This document shows positions 43,436 through 52,187 of a stretch of DNA of 64,000 bases, in pieces. The notes under the pieces were generated by a model that did not search any database, was not told where the DNA came from, and saw only the letters and a program-made list of their open reading frames with translations. This DNA comes from Mucilaginibacter_A sp965201005 (GTDB lineage Bacteria; Bacteroidota; Bacteroidia; Sphingobacteriales; Sphingobacteriaceae). The position numbers and the translations under genes are program-made. Position 1 is the stretch's first letter. Each line of letters opens with the position of its first letter. The stretch spans positions 930,001 through 994,000 of the forward strand of contig NZ_OZ241747.1 of NCBI RefSeq assembly GCF_965201005.1, given 5' to 3'.

Positions 43436-44710
43436 ATGCAACTAGATAAAAACCAGATAGCTGATGCTAACCAACAGCAGTTAAAAAAACATAACACTCG
43501 CCTAGTGCTTGTTGCTGAAGATATAAACGATGTTGAAACTGTACTGCAAAAGCTAAGTGCTTTTAACATTGCTATCCCAAGTTGGGCATTAGGTACTGGC
43601 GGTACCCGCTTTGGCCGTTTTAGCGGAGGTGGCGAACCACGCTGCCTGGAAGAAAAACTGGAAGATGTGGGCGTTATCCATTCGCTTAACAGATCAAGCA
43701 ATTCTATATCATTGCACATCCCCTGGGACATTCCTGATGATGCTGCATCTATAAAAGCTCTGGCCTCTCAATTAGGCTTGCATTTTGATGCCGTAAATTC
43801 CAATACCTTTCAAGATCAGGCAAATCAAACGCATAGTTACAAATTTGGTTCCCTGCATCATGTAGATAAACAGGTGAGAGAGCAAGCTGTAGCACACAAT
43901 ATTGAGGTAATCAAATATGGTATGGATTTAGGTTCTAAAGCGCTTTCTGTTTGGTTGTCTGATGGATCAAATTTTCCGGGTCAACTAAATTTCAGAGAGG
44001 CTTTTCAAAACACACTGGAAAGTTTACAGGAGGTTTATAGTGTGTTGCCGGACAACTGGAAGGTATGGGTGGAATACAAGCCATATGAGCCAAACTTTTA
44101 CTCAACCACCATTGGCGATTGGGGCCAGTCCTACCTATTAGCAAGTAAATTAGGGCCAAAAGCCAGCACATTGGTTGACCTTGGCCATCACCTTAACGGT
44201 ACCAACATAGAACAAATTGTTTCCATCCTATTGATGGAGGGCAAATTAGCTGGGTTTCATTTTAACGATTCTAAGTACGGTGATGATGACCTTACCGTAG
44301 GAAGTATTAATCCATACCAGCTATTTTTAATATTTAACGAGTTGGTTGAAGGCATGGATGCGCGCAATTTAGATCACGCTACCGGTATTGGCTGGATGAT
44401 AGATGCATCACACAATGTCAAAGATCCTATAGAAGATTTACTGCAATCGGTACAAGCTATTAAGATTGCCTACGCTCAGGCTCTGCTGGTTGATAAAGCC
44501 GCATTAAAGGCTGCCCAACAGCGTAACGATGTAGTACTTGCACAGGAAATATTACAAAAAGCCTATCGTACAGACGTTCGCCCTTTAGTAGCAGAGGCAA
44601 GCCTTAGGATGGAGGGGGCAATAGACCCGGTAAATACATTCCGGCAGTTTAGGGTAAGAGAAAACTTGATCAAAGAACGTGGGTTAAACACCGTAGCTAC
44701 AGGTTTGTAG
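43436..44710 (+). CDS. rhaI: L-rhamnose isomerase (TIM-barrel type)
   Basis: A 424-residue sugar isomerase that converts L-rhamnose to L-rhamnulose. Pattern: SWALGTGGTRFGRFSGGGEP near residue 42, WVEYKPYEPNFYSTTIGDWG near 203 (metal-binding Glu), VDLGHHLNGTNIEQIV, GFHFNDSKYGDDDLTVGS near 280 (His and Asp ligands). It matches the Pseudomonas-type RhaI rather than E. coli RhaA. It lies between the aldolase fusion and the kinase. Confidence 0.9.
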   Translation: MQLDKNQIADANQQQLKKHNTRLVLVAEDINDVETVLQKLSAFNIAIPSWALGTGGTRFGRFSGGGEPRCLEEKLEDVGVIHSLNRSSNSISLHIPWDIPDDAASIKALASQLGLHFDAVNSNTFQDQANQTHSYKFGSLHHVDKQVREQAVAHNIEVIKYGMDLGSKALSVWLSDGSNFPGQLNFREAFQNTLESLQEVYSVLPDNWKVWVEYKPYEPNFYSTTIGDWGQSYLLASKLGPKASTLVDLGHHLNGTNIEQIVSILLMEGKLAGFHFNDSKYGDDDLTVGSINPYQLFLIFNELVEGMDARNLDHATGIGWMIDASHNVKDPIEDLLQSVQAIKIAYAQALLVDKAALKAAQQRNDVVLAQEILQKAYRTDVRPLVAEASLRMEGAIDPVNTFRQFRVRENLIKERGLNTVATGL

Positions 44711-44719
44711 TCTTTTTGT

Positions 44720-46078
44720 ATGGACGCCATACCAGTAATAGCCATATTTGATGTTGGGAAGACCAATAAGAAACTGTTTCTGTTTGACGAGAACTATCAG
44801 ATCGTTTTCGAGCGATCGGCACGTTTCGCCGAAACAATAGACGAAGACGGGTTTTCTTGTGAAAATATAGAAAGTTTGCGTCTGTCCATTTTCAATTTAT
44901 TAAGTGAGGTATTCCGCATAAAGGAATATAGGGTAAAGGCCGTGAATTTTTCGGCGTACGGTGCCAGTTTTGTTTATGTCGGTAATGACGGCAGGCCACT
45001 TACCCCACTCTATAACTACCTTAAAAAATATCCTGAAGCACTTAAAAACCAATTTTATAACGAATATGGAGGCAAGGATGCACTAAGCATTTCCACCGCT
45101 TCGCCTATATTGGGCAGCCTTAACTCCGGCCTGCAGATATACCGTATCAAATACGAGCGGCCCGAGTTGTTCGCAAAAATAGCAAATGCCTTGCACTTGC
45201 CGCAGTACTTAAGTTTTTTGCTCACAAACCAGCCTTTTTCAGAACTAACTAGTATTGGCTGCCATACCCACATGTGGGATTTTACCGCTAACAGTTATCA
45301 TGAATGGATTCAGCGTGAAGGTATAGCATTAAAGTTGCCGCCTATTGTATCATCGGGCAAGGTGATGCAGGCTCTCTTCCTTGGAAATAATTATAAAGTA
45401 GGGGTTGGCTTGCATGATAGTTCGGCAGCACTTATCCCGTATCTGGTTAACTTTCATGAGCCGTTTGTCTTGATTTCCACAGGTACGTGGTGTATCAGTT
45501 TGAATCCTTTTGACGACTCGCCATTAACAATTGGCGAGCTTAAAAATGATTGCCTTTGCTTTATGCAATATCAAGGCAAGCCTGTAAAAGCTTCAAGAGT
45601 ATTCTCTGGCTACGAGCATGAACGGGAAGTTAAAAGGATAGCTGCTCATTTTAACAGCAACTTTGTCAAATACCGTAACATGGCTTTTGATATTGATGTT
45701 ATTTCAGGTTTGAAAAAGAGCCAACCGCAAAACTTGAGTTTTGAGCAAAGAGAACTTAGCAGTTTTAATGATGATAGCGAAGCTTATCATCAGCTCATAC
45801 TTGACCTTATGTACCAACAAATAAACTCTACACAACTGGTGCTAAAAGGCACTATGGTAAAAAGGATTTTTGTGGACGGAGGCTTTAGCAAGAACAGTAT
45901 CTATATGCACTTATTAGCTATGGCTTTCCCGGTCGTAGAGGTGTTTTCGGCATCTATGGCACAAGCTTCAGCCGTTGGTGTGGCTTTAGTAATCCATCAG
46001 GAATGGAACAAGAAAGCTATACCAAGTAATATTATTGAGCTTAAATATTATTCGTCGAATCAAGGCATTACAATATGA
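44720..46078 (+). CDS. rhaB: Rhamnulokinase (FGGY family)
   Basis: A 452-residue FGGY carbohydrate kinase phosphorylating L-rhamnulose. The N-terminal phosphate-binding loop is IAIFDVGKTNKKLFLFDENY. The central HDSSAALIPYL near residue 230 holds the catalytic Asp, and ISTGTWCISLNPF follows. The C-terminal ATP loop is RIFVDGGFSKNSIYM near 385. It assigns to rhamnulose by operon context (family assignment certain, sugar inferred). The stop overlaps the next ATG (ATGA). Confidence 0.88.
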   Translation: MDAIPVIAIFDVGKTNKKLFLFDENYQIVFERSARFAETIDEDGFSCENIESLRLSIFNLLSEVFRIKEYRVKAVNFSAYGASFVYVGNDGRPLTPLYNYLKKYPEALKNQFYNEYGGKDALSISTASPILGSLNSGLQIYRIKYERPELFAKIANALHLPQYLSFLLTNQPFSELTSIGCHTHMWDFTANSYHEWIQREGIALKLPPIVSSGKVMQALFLGNNYKVGVGLHDSSAALIPYLVNFHEPFVLISTGTWCISLNPFDDSPLTIGELKNDCLCFMQYQGKPVKASRVFSGYEHEREVKRIAAHFNSNFVKYRNMAFDIDVISGLKKSQPQNLSFEQRELSSFNDDSEAYHQLILDLMYQQINSTQLVLKGTMVKRIFVDGGFSKNSIYMHLLAMAFPVVEVFSASMAQASAVGVALVIHQEWNKKAIPSNIIELKYYSSNQGITI

Positions 46079-46815
46079 AAGTTGGCTTATTTGTTCCTTG
46101 CTACGTCAACCAGTTTTATCCGGGCGCAGCTATTGCAACTTTGCAGTTACTAGAAAAACTGGGCATAAACATAGCTTTTCCACCTAACCAAACGTGCTGC
46201 GGGCAACCAATGGCCAACTCTGGTTTTGAACATTTAACGCAAGGCTGCAACGATTTGATCATTAAGGATTTTGCAGATTACGATTACATTGTTTGCCCTT
46301 CGGGGAGTTGTGTGCTGCACATTAAAGAACACATCAAATCAGAAAAAGAGCCTGTAAAAGCAGCATCCGTCAGCCACAAAATCTATGAACTGGTAGAATT
46401 TTTAACCGATATTTTGAAGGTTGAAAATTTAAATGCCCATTTTCCTTACAAAGTTGGCGTACACCAAAGTTGCCATGGTCAGCGCGGATTAAAGCTTTCG
46501 CAAATGAGCGAATTGGTAGAACCAGATTTTTCCAAGCCAATGCAATTGTTAAATATGGTGCAAGAACTGGAAATTATCCCGCTTAATCGTAAAGATGAAT
46601 GCTGCGGTTTTGGCGGAACTTTTTGTGTTGTAGAAGAAGCCATTTCCGTAAAAATGGGAAAAGACCGCGTGGCAGATCATCTAAGTCATGGTGCGGAATA
46701 CATTACCGGAGCCGATATAAGTTGTTTAATGCACATGGAAGGCATTTTACGCCGGCAAGGCAGCAAAACCAAAGTAGTGCATATTGCAGAAATTTTAAAT
46801 GCCGAACGCGTATGA
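46075..46815 (+). CDS. lutA: L-lactate oxidation complex subunit LutA/LldE
   Basis: A 246-residue cysteine-rich Fe-S oxidoreductase with two CCG motifs. The first half has QTCCGQPMANSGF near residue 39 and CPSGSCVLHIK. The second has HQSCHGQRGLKLSQ and DECCGFGGTFCVVEE near 175. With LutB and LutC it oxidises L-lactate to pyruvate. Overlap with rhaB and lutB indicates one transcript, which explains the fate of the L-lactate made from rhamnose. Confidence 0.92.
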   Translation: MKVGLFVPCYVNQFYPGAAIATLQLLEKLGINIAFPPNQTCCGQPMANSGFEHLTQGCNDLIIKDFADYDYIVCPSGSCVLHIKEHIKSEKEPVKAASVSHKIYELVEFLTDILKVENLNAHFPYKVGVHQSCHGQRGLKLSQMSELVEPDFSKPMQLLNMVQELEIIPLNRKDECCGFGGTFCVVEEAISVKMGKDRVADHLSHGAEYITGADISCLMHMEGILRRQGSKTKVVHIAEILNAERV

Positions 46816-48194
46816 TGAGTGAAAACCAGGACCACGCCGAACTGGCGGAGGTTTTTAATGAAGATGAAGAGCGCGTAAACTGGCACGACGAAACCTTGTG
46901 GTGGGTTCGGCAAAAACGCGATAAAGCGGCACATCAAATCCCGGAATGGGAGTTGTTGCGCGAAACTGCTTCTCAAATCAAAAACAATGTTTTAAGTAAT
47001 CTGGATAATTACCTGGTTCAGTTTGAAGCACAAGCCAAAGTAAATGGCGTAACGGTACATTGGGCGGCAGATGCGGAAGAACATAACCAAATTGTGCTTT
47101 CATTGCTAACCAAACACGGCATCAACCGAATGGTAAAAAGCAAATCCATGCTAACCGAAGAATGCCATTTAAATGATTATTTAAGCAAACATGGCGTGGA
47201 AGTAATCGATTCTGATTTGGGCGAACGCATTGTGCAATTAGCTGATGAACCGCCGAGCCACATTGTTTTGCCTTGCATCCACAAAAAGAAAGAAGAGATT
47301 GGCGAGCTTTTTCACAAGCATCTCGGTACGCCAAAGGGCAATTCAGATCCGCAGTTTTTAACCGAAACCGCACGGCAACATCTGCGCGAAACTTTCCTTA
47401 CCCGAAAAGCTGCTTTAACCGGCGTTAACTTCGCGATAGCAGAAACCGGAGAATTTGTGGTTTGCACCAACGAAGGCAATGCAGATATGGGCGCGCATCT
47501 TGCTAATATCCACATTGCGAGTATGGGCATCGAGAAAATTATCCCGCAAAGGAAGCATCTCAGCGTTTTTTTACGTTTGCTTACGCGAAGTGCAACCGGC
47601 CAGCCGATCACTACTTATTCCAGTCATTTTAAAAAGCCGCGTGCCGGACAGGAAATGCACGTGATTTTGGTTGATAACCAACGCACAGTTCAGTTAGGCC
47701 GAAAAGATTTCCGCAATTCTTTAAAGTGTATTCGTTGTGCAGCTTGCATGAACACTTGTCCGGTTTATCGCCGCAGCGGCGGCCACAGCTATCATACGGC
47801 AATTGCTGGTCCGATTGGCTCTATCCTCGCCCCAAACCTGGACATGCGCAAATTTGCTGATCTGCCTTTTGCTTCTACGCTTTGCGGTTCGTGCTCCAAC
47901 GTTTGTCCGGTGAAGATTGATATTCATCAGCAATTATATAAATGGCGGCAGGTTTTGGTAAAAGAAGGTTACGTAGGAACAACCAAAAAAATTGGCATGC
48001 AGGCCATGACTTTAACTTTATCTTCTCCGGGATTTTTTAAAACTGCCGGGAAAATTGGCCGTTTAGTAATGCGTTATGCTCCTTTTGCGGTTAGTAATCA
48101 GTTAAACCCGTGGTATAAACAGCGCGAAATGCCCGTGCCGCCGAAAGAATCTTTTGGCGAATGGTATGCAAAAAACAGAAACAATGGAAAATAG
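46812..48194 (+). CDS. lutB: L-lactate oxidation complex Fe-S subunit LutB/LldF
   Basis: A 460-residue protein with an N-terminal LUD domain (WHDETLWWVRQKRDKAAHQI ... AETGEFVVCTNEGNADMGAH) and a ferredoxin-like C-terminal part with CIRCAACMNTCPVYRRSGGH near residue 306 and CGSCSNVCPVKID near residue 358, which give two 4Fe-4S clusters. An upstream open stretch in this frame overlaps lutA and is not coding. The ATG at 46812 overlaps the lutA TGA (ATGA). Confidence 0.93.
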   Translation: MMSENQDHAELAEVFNEDEERVNWHDETLWWVRQKRDKAAHQIPEWELLRETASQIKNNVLSNLDNYLVQFEAQAKVNGVTVHWAADAEEHNQIVLSLLTKHGINRMVKSKSMLTEECHLNDYLSKHGVEVIDSDLGERIVQLADEPPSHIVLPCIHKKKEEIGELFHKHLGTPKGNSDPQFLTETARQHLRETFLTRKAALTGVNFAIAETGEFVVCTNEGNADMGAHLANIHIASMGIEKIIPQRKHLSVFLRLLTRSATGQPITTYSSHFKKPRAGQEMHVILVDNQRTVQLGRKDFRNSLKCIRCAACMNTCPVYRRSGGHSYHTAIAGPIGSILAPNLDMRKFADLPFASTLCGSCSNVCPVKIDIHQQLYKWRQVLVKEGYVGTTKKIGMQAMTLTLSSPGFFKTAGKIGRLVMRYAPFAVSNQLNPWYKQREMPVPPKESFGEWYAKNRNNGK

Positions 48195-48780
48195 CCGCGA
48201 CCGTATTTTAGCCGCAGTTACAGCTAATAAACCTGATTTACTGCCGTTGCCGGAGATTCCGGTATTTAATCCGGAAAGTGATGATGCTTCTTTTATCATA
48301 GAAAAATTTCATTCTACAGCCACCACAATTGGTAGTAAAATTTTTATGGTGAAAGATTTAGAGGAAGTAAAAGATGTAATACGAGCGCAATTTCGTGAAG
48401 GACGAATTGTTACTACGATCCCTGCATTAGCAGATATTGCAGAAACTGATTTAAAAACCATTATTGATCCGCATACCTTAGAAAACATCGAATTGCTAAT
48501 TATACAAGCACATCTTGGTGTGGCCGAAAACAGTGCTGTTTGGGTAACAGAAGATTTAATGCAGCAACGCGCTGCACCTTTTATTTGTCAGCATTTGGCT
48601 GTAATTTTAAATGCTGCGGATATTGTGCCAACTATGCACCAGGCTTATAACCGTATCGGTTTGGCAGATTATGGTTTTGCCGCATTTATTGCTGGCCCAT
48701 CAAAAACAGCAGATATTGAGCAATCTTTGGTGCTGGGTGCGCACGGGCCGCATAGTATGACGTTGTTTATAAGTCAATAA
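48184..48780 (+). CDS. lutC: LUD-domain subunit LutC/LldG
   Basis: A 198-residue LUD-domain protein starting MENSRDRILAAVTANKPDLL. The domain ends with the conserved ADIGxxL-like loop, here FAAFIAGPSKTADIEQSLVL, then GAHGPHSMTLFI. It completes the LutABC lactate oxidase. Starts further upstream (48154) are possible. The chosen ATG overlaps lutB by 11 bp. One 11-bp word, TGCTTCTTTTA, lies in it at 48285, unlike the rha genes, where none was seen. Confidence 0.9.
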   Translation: MENSRDRILAAVTANKPDLLPLPEIPVFNPESDDASFIIEKFHSTATTIGSKIFMVKDLEEVKDVIRAQFREGRIVTTIPALADIAETDLKTIIDPHTLENIELLIIQAHLGVAENSAVWVTEDLMQQRAAPFICQHLAVILNAADIVPTMHQAYNRIGLADYGFAAFIAGPSKTADIEQSLVLGAHGPHSMTLFISQ

Positions 48781-48953
48781 GTCAAATTTATTATAACTGC
48801 CAATAAACCACGTATTTGATGCTTACATGTTTTTGATAAAAGTTTCGAACTTAAATGTACGTTTAAAACCATGATCTGTTATATCTTGGAGTTACTACCT
48901 TTGGTTGGAGGGAATATATAGGCAGATTTAAATAAGGATTAAATTTGACTATT

Positions 48954-49268
48954 ATGAAAAAGCGCGTGTATGACGTGGAATTTAAGAAGATGGCTGTAGA
49001 GCTATCGGATGCAAAAGGATCAGTGAAAGAGGCGGCAGAAGAACTGGATATAGATCCGGGACGGATTAGTAACTGGAGAAATCATTATAAGAGTGCTCAT
49101 ACGAGCACTGCTTCTATTAGCAATTTAAGTGCGGAGCAAAAAGAGATCAGAAGACTGCAAAAAGAGTTAAGGGAGGCACAGCAGGAGCGTGACATTTTAA
49201 AAAAGCGGTCAGCATCTTTTCCAGGGGAGACGGGAAGTATTCAGATTTATAAAGGCCAAACGGACTAA
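48954..49268 (+). CDS. IS3-family orfA, copy 2
   Basis: A 104-residue orfA starting MKKRVYDVEFKKMAVELSDA. The HTH region is EEAAEELDIDPGRISNWR-like (KEAAEELDIDPGRISNWRNH), then a zipper-like stretch EIRRLQKELREAQQERDILK. It shares the family plan with copy 1 but is clearly a different lineage. Confidence 0.85.
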   Translation: MKKRVYDVEFKKMAVELSDAKGSVKEAAEELDIDPGRISNWRNHYKSAHTSTASISNLSAEQKEIRRLQKELREAQQERDILKKRSASFPGETGSIQIYKGQTD

Positions 49269-49284
49269 ATATACCGTCGAAAAG

Positions 49285-50114
49285 ATGTGCAAAGTGTTGA
49301 GTGTAAGTTCCAGCAGTTATTATTATTGGCTAAAACATCCGGTAAGCGTCACTGCACTTAAAGCGCAAGAATTACTAGGACATATCTATAAGGTTTACCA
49401 AAACAGTAAAGGCCGTTACGGTAGCCCGAGAATTACAATAGAACTCAAACAAGCGGGTATAACTGTATCAAGACCATGCGTAGCCAGGGCCATGAAAAGA
49501 GCAAACATAAAGAGTATTGTCAGAAGAAAATATCGCATTCAGACTACTGATTCCAAGCATACTTATGCTGTTTCTGAAAATTACTTGCAGCAGTACTTTC
49601 AGGCAGACAGGCTAGCCCAGAAATGGGTATCAGACCTTACTTACACTAAAACTGGCGAAGGATGGCTTTATCTAACCACAATTATAGATTTGGCAGACCG
49701 AAAAGTAATTGGTTGGGCATTAAGTGAATCGATGAGGGCATTGGATACAACCGTTGCAGCATTTAGGATGGCTGTGAATAACAGACCAGTAGTACAGCCG
49801 CTTTTATTTCATTCCGACAGAGGTGTGCAGTACGGTTGTGGCGAATTTACCGGGCAGCTAAAGAAATGGACAGTCAGACAAAGTATGAGTAGAAAGGGCA
49901 ATTGCTGGGACAATGCGGTAGCCAAAGCTTCTTTAAAACCATGAAAACAGAAATGGTTTATCACAGGTCGTTTTCAACCAAAGCAGTAGCAAAACTGGCC
50001 GTGTTTGAATACATAGAAGTCTGGTACAACCGCCGAAGGAGACATTCGGCACTTAATTATATAACGTCATGCCAATATGAAAAACTACTATTAAACAACA
50101 AAATGTCTGCCTGA
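49285..50114 (+). pseudogene. IS3 orfB transposase, frameshifted near its C-terminus
   Basis: Reads MCKVLSVSSSSYYYWLKHPV, then rve-domain text WVSDLTYTKTGEGWLYLTTI, FHSDRGVQYG and MSRKGNCWDNAVAK. One base is missing near 49925. The true continuation SFFKTMKTEMVYHRSFSTKA with YNRRRRHSALNY lies in another frame to 50114. The third catalytic acid is therefore cut off from the main product. Confidence 0.88.
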
Positions 50115-50132
50115 TAAATCTCTCCAATAAAC

Positions 50133-50254
50133 TATTGCAATTCCACCATAACGGTGAAGGACAAAAACGGAAAAACCGACAGCTCTTCGTATTGCGATGT
50201 ATGGCAATTTCGGGATGGTAAAAATTTTTTTAAAAATCAAATTATACAATCATG
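50133..50254 (+). pseudogene. SnoaL-like (NTF2-fold) C-terminal fragment
   Basis: An open stretch reads YCNSTITVKDKNGKTDSSSY, then CDVWQFRDGKN. This is the last strands of a SnoaL/ketosteroid-isomerase-like fold. It starts abruptly at the IS3 end and has no start codon, so it is a leftover of a gene cut by the IS. Confidence 0.65.
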
Positions 50255-50581
50255 ACAACAATTGACAGCAGCAAAAAAATCTGCACGCTTATTAACGTTT
50301 TTACCGTTGAACCGGAAAAACAAAAAGAATTATTCGATAGCCTGGTAGAGGCGAGTGAAAAAGTGATGTGCAAAATGACCGGCTACATATCCGCTAATAT
50401 TCATATGGGTGACGATGGCAAAACGGTAACCAACTACGCGCAGTGGGCTTCACTGCAGGATTATCAGAAGGTGCTGACTGTCCCGGAAGTAATGGTACAC
50501 TTAAAAACGGCAGCAGCCCTTGCCATAAAATTTGAACCGGTAACCTACAATACAATTTGGACAGATGGTGCCAATGACTAA
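50252..50581 (+). CDS. Antibiotic biosynthesis monooxygenase (ABM) domain protein
   Basis: A 109-residue protein starting MTTIDSSKKICTLINVFTVE. The dimeric ferredoxin-like ABM fold is seen in INVFTVEPEKQKELFDSLVE, SANIHMGDDGKTVTNYAQWA, where W in the NYAQW motif is typical, and the C-terminal helix EVMVHLKTAAALAIKF. Such proteins oxidise aromatic polyketides or degrade haem. The role here is unknown. Its stop overlaps the start of the EVE gene. Confidence 0.85.
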   Translation: MTTIDSSKKICTLINVFTVEPEKQKELFDSLVEASEKVMCKMTGYISANIHMGDDGKTVTNYAQWASLQDYQKVLTVPEVMVHLKTAAALAIKFEPVTYNTIWTDGAND

Positions 50582-51000
50582 ATACTTTCTCATCTGTGCC
50601 AGTCGCGACCATGTGTTAAAAGGCGTAGAGGGCGGTTTTGCACAGGCGGGGAATGGCAGAAAAGATTTGATGAGCAAGCCATCAAAAGGCGATTGGATTG
50701 CGTTTTATTCAGCGAAAGATAAATTTGAAAATGGTAAGCCGTTACAAAAATTTACTGCTATTGGACAGTTAGTTGACGAAGAACCGTATCAACCTGATGC
50801 CAACTAAAATTTTAAACTATACCGGCGAAACGTCAAGTTTGAAAAAGTGGCGGAAACAGAAATTCGCCCTTTACTAGGGCAACTATCTTTTATAAAAAAT
50901 AAAAAGAAATGGGGTTTTTATCTCATTAGCGGTTTCTGGGAGCTTTCAAAAGAAGACTTTGAAGTGATAAAAAGTGCTATGAAATTAAGGCAGAGCCATG
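50574..51000 (+). pseudogene. EVE/PUA-like domain protein, frameshifted
   Basis: The first frame reads MTKYFLICASRDHVLKGVEG, then GDWIAFYSAKDKFENGKPLQ and FTAIGQLVDEEPYQPDAN, then a stop. In the next frame the domain continues FKLYRRNVKFEKVAETEIRP, LLGQLSFIKNKKKWGFYL and FWELSKEDFEVIKSAM. An insertion of a few bases (TAAAA) after PDAN explains the break. EVE domains bind modified bases and occur in some defence enzymes, but this stand-alone form is also common with no such role. Confidence 0.8.
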
Positions 51001-51138
51001 AAGGGGGCTTCGGACATTCCAGCTTTGCTAGGGTTACCGTTCCGATTTGCAAACAATCAAAGGTTAATATGGCAATAAGAAACAAACAGACAGTTTACGA
51101 CCGGACAACTGGACGACCACAAGTTACTGAAATCAATT

Positions 51139-51270
51139 TCAGGTTTTACAGACCATTGCGAAGAAGTAAATGGTATCAATCTGCATTTTGTGCAGGGTGG
51201 ACACGGACATTTTTTAATCTTGCTTCTTGGCTATCCTGAAACCTGGTGGGGAAACCCAAACAATACAAAA
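51139..51270 (+). pseudogene. Alpha/beta-hydrolase N-terminal fragment
   Basis: A frame gives SGFTDHCEEVNGINLHFVQG, then GHGHFLILLLGYPETWW, matching the first strands and the HG-x-P oxyanion region of epoxide-hydrolase-like enzymes. No start codon and no catalytic triad remain. Confidence 0.65.
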
Positions 51271-51377
51271 AGGCAAATAAGAGGGTGTTGATTTACAGTA
51301 TAATTAGAAATATTTGGAAAAATTGTATGTTTGTATAATATTTGAGTTGTGTGCTATTTTGCGAAGCCCTGCGAACT

Positions 51378-52122
51378 ATGACAGAACTTGAACAATATAT
51401 CAAATCTTATTTTGAAATTATTTTGCCAGACGAGTTGAATAAACTTAGTTCTTTCTTTAAACCAATTACTTTAAAAAAGGGCGAATATTTTCTAAAGAAA
51501 GGAAAAATTTGCAATAAACTTTGTTTCATTAAAACAGGATATTTAAGAGCCTGTTTTAATTTCTATCAGAAGAAATGCCAATGCTTCTTTTACCCTATAA
51601 AAATTGGTGTGTGCATAGTCTAAAATAATCAAAAACCATATACTAACTATTTTTTAGGCGATAAAAGAAGCATAGAAAATAAATTGAATAATTTTTAAAC
51701 AGGCTCTAAGGGTTTTTGAAATTTTTGAAGATAAAGAAATAACACATTGGATTGCAACTAAAGGATATTTAGGGACTGATTTTTCTAGTTTTTTCTTTAC
51801 ACAAGTTTCACGCTGGAGTATTCAGGCATTAGAAAATACAGGGCTGTTTGTAATTACAAAAGACAATTACGATAAAATTGGTAATGCTATTCCACGATGG
51901 TATGAATTGGAGAGAACATTTTTGATTAAATGCTTTATTATAATGGAAAGCAGAATTTTTGATCCTCTATCTATGACGGCAGAAGAGAGATATGATTTAT
52001 TTTTTTCAGAAAATAAAAACCTGTTTCATCAAGTTGCCTTACAATATATTGCTTCAATGCTTGGAATGACACTTGAAACATTTAGCAGGATAAGAAAAAA
52101 ACAATTCAAACAAAATTCTTGA
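51378..52122 (+). pseudogene. Crp/Fnr-family regulator interrupted by a MITE-like element
   Basis: From MTELEQYIKSYFEIILPDEL the cyclic-nucleotide-binding fold runs to KLCFIKTGYL. It is broken at 51547, and after the element continues RVFEIFEDKEITHWIATKGY, then AEERYDLFFSENKNLFHQVA and YIASMLGMTLETFSRIRKK to 52122. Removing 51547-51709 (element plus one TAA) restores the frame exactly. In this family the C-terminal helix pair is a degenerate HTH. Confidence 0.9.
51547..51706. mobile_element. MITE-like element, copy B (160 bp)
   Basis: It begins GAGCCTGTTTTAATTT, ends with inverted AAACAGGCTC, and is flanked by TAA (51544-51546 and 51707-51709). An internal pair of 11-bp words lies at 51582-51592 and 51662-51672. 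The clean insertion in a coding frame proves both boundaries and the 3-bp duplication. Same structure as the element at 464-614. Confidence 0.93.
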
Positions 52123-52187
52123 TTTTTGTCAAGAGCATGTTTAGCAGTTAAATATAATTTGCACCATAATTAACTAACAAAAACACT

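Larger units (their letters stand above)
48920..50117 (+). mobile_element. IS3-family insertion sequence, copy 2 (defective)
   Basis: About 1.2 kb with orfA and orfB. The ends are approximate: AGGCAGA on the left near 48920 and its complement TCTGCCT on the right near 50105-50111, with weak further pairing. Its transposase differs from copy 1. orfB is frameshifted. It closes the rha-lut cluster on the right. Confidence 0.75.

Noticed and set aside
48684..48710. AAAAACAGCAG in lutC as another word
   Set aside because: The leading T and the final A do not match, so it was not counted.
37186..50117. rha-lut cluster as a composite transposon between two IS3 elements
   Set aside because: The two IS3 copies have different ends and clearly different orfA/orfB proteins, so they cannot mobilise the segment together.
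50574..51000. EVE domain as part of a restriction or defence system
   Set aside because: No nuclease or methyltransferase is fused or adjacent, and the gene is frameshifted. Stand-alone EVE proteins are common outside defence.
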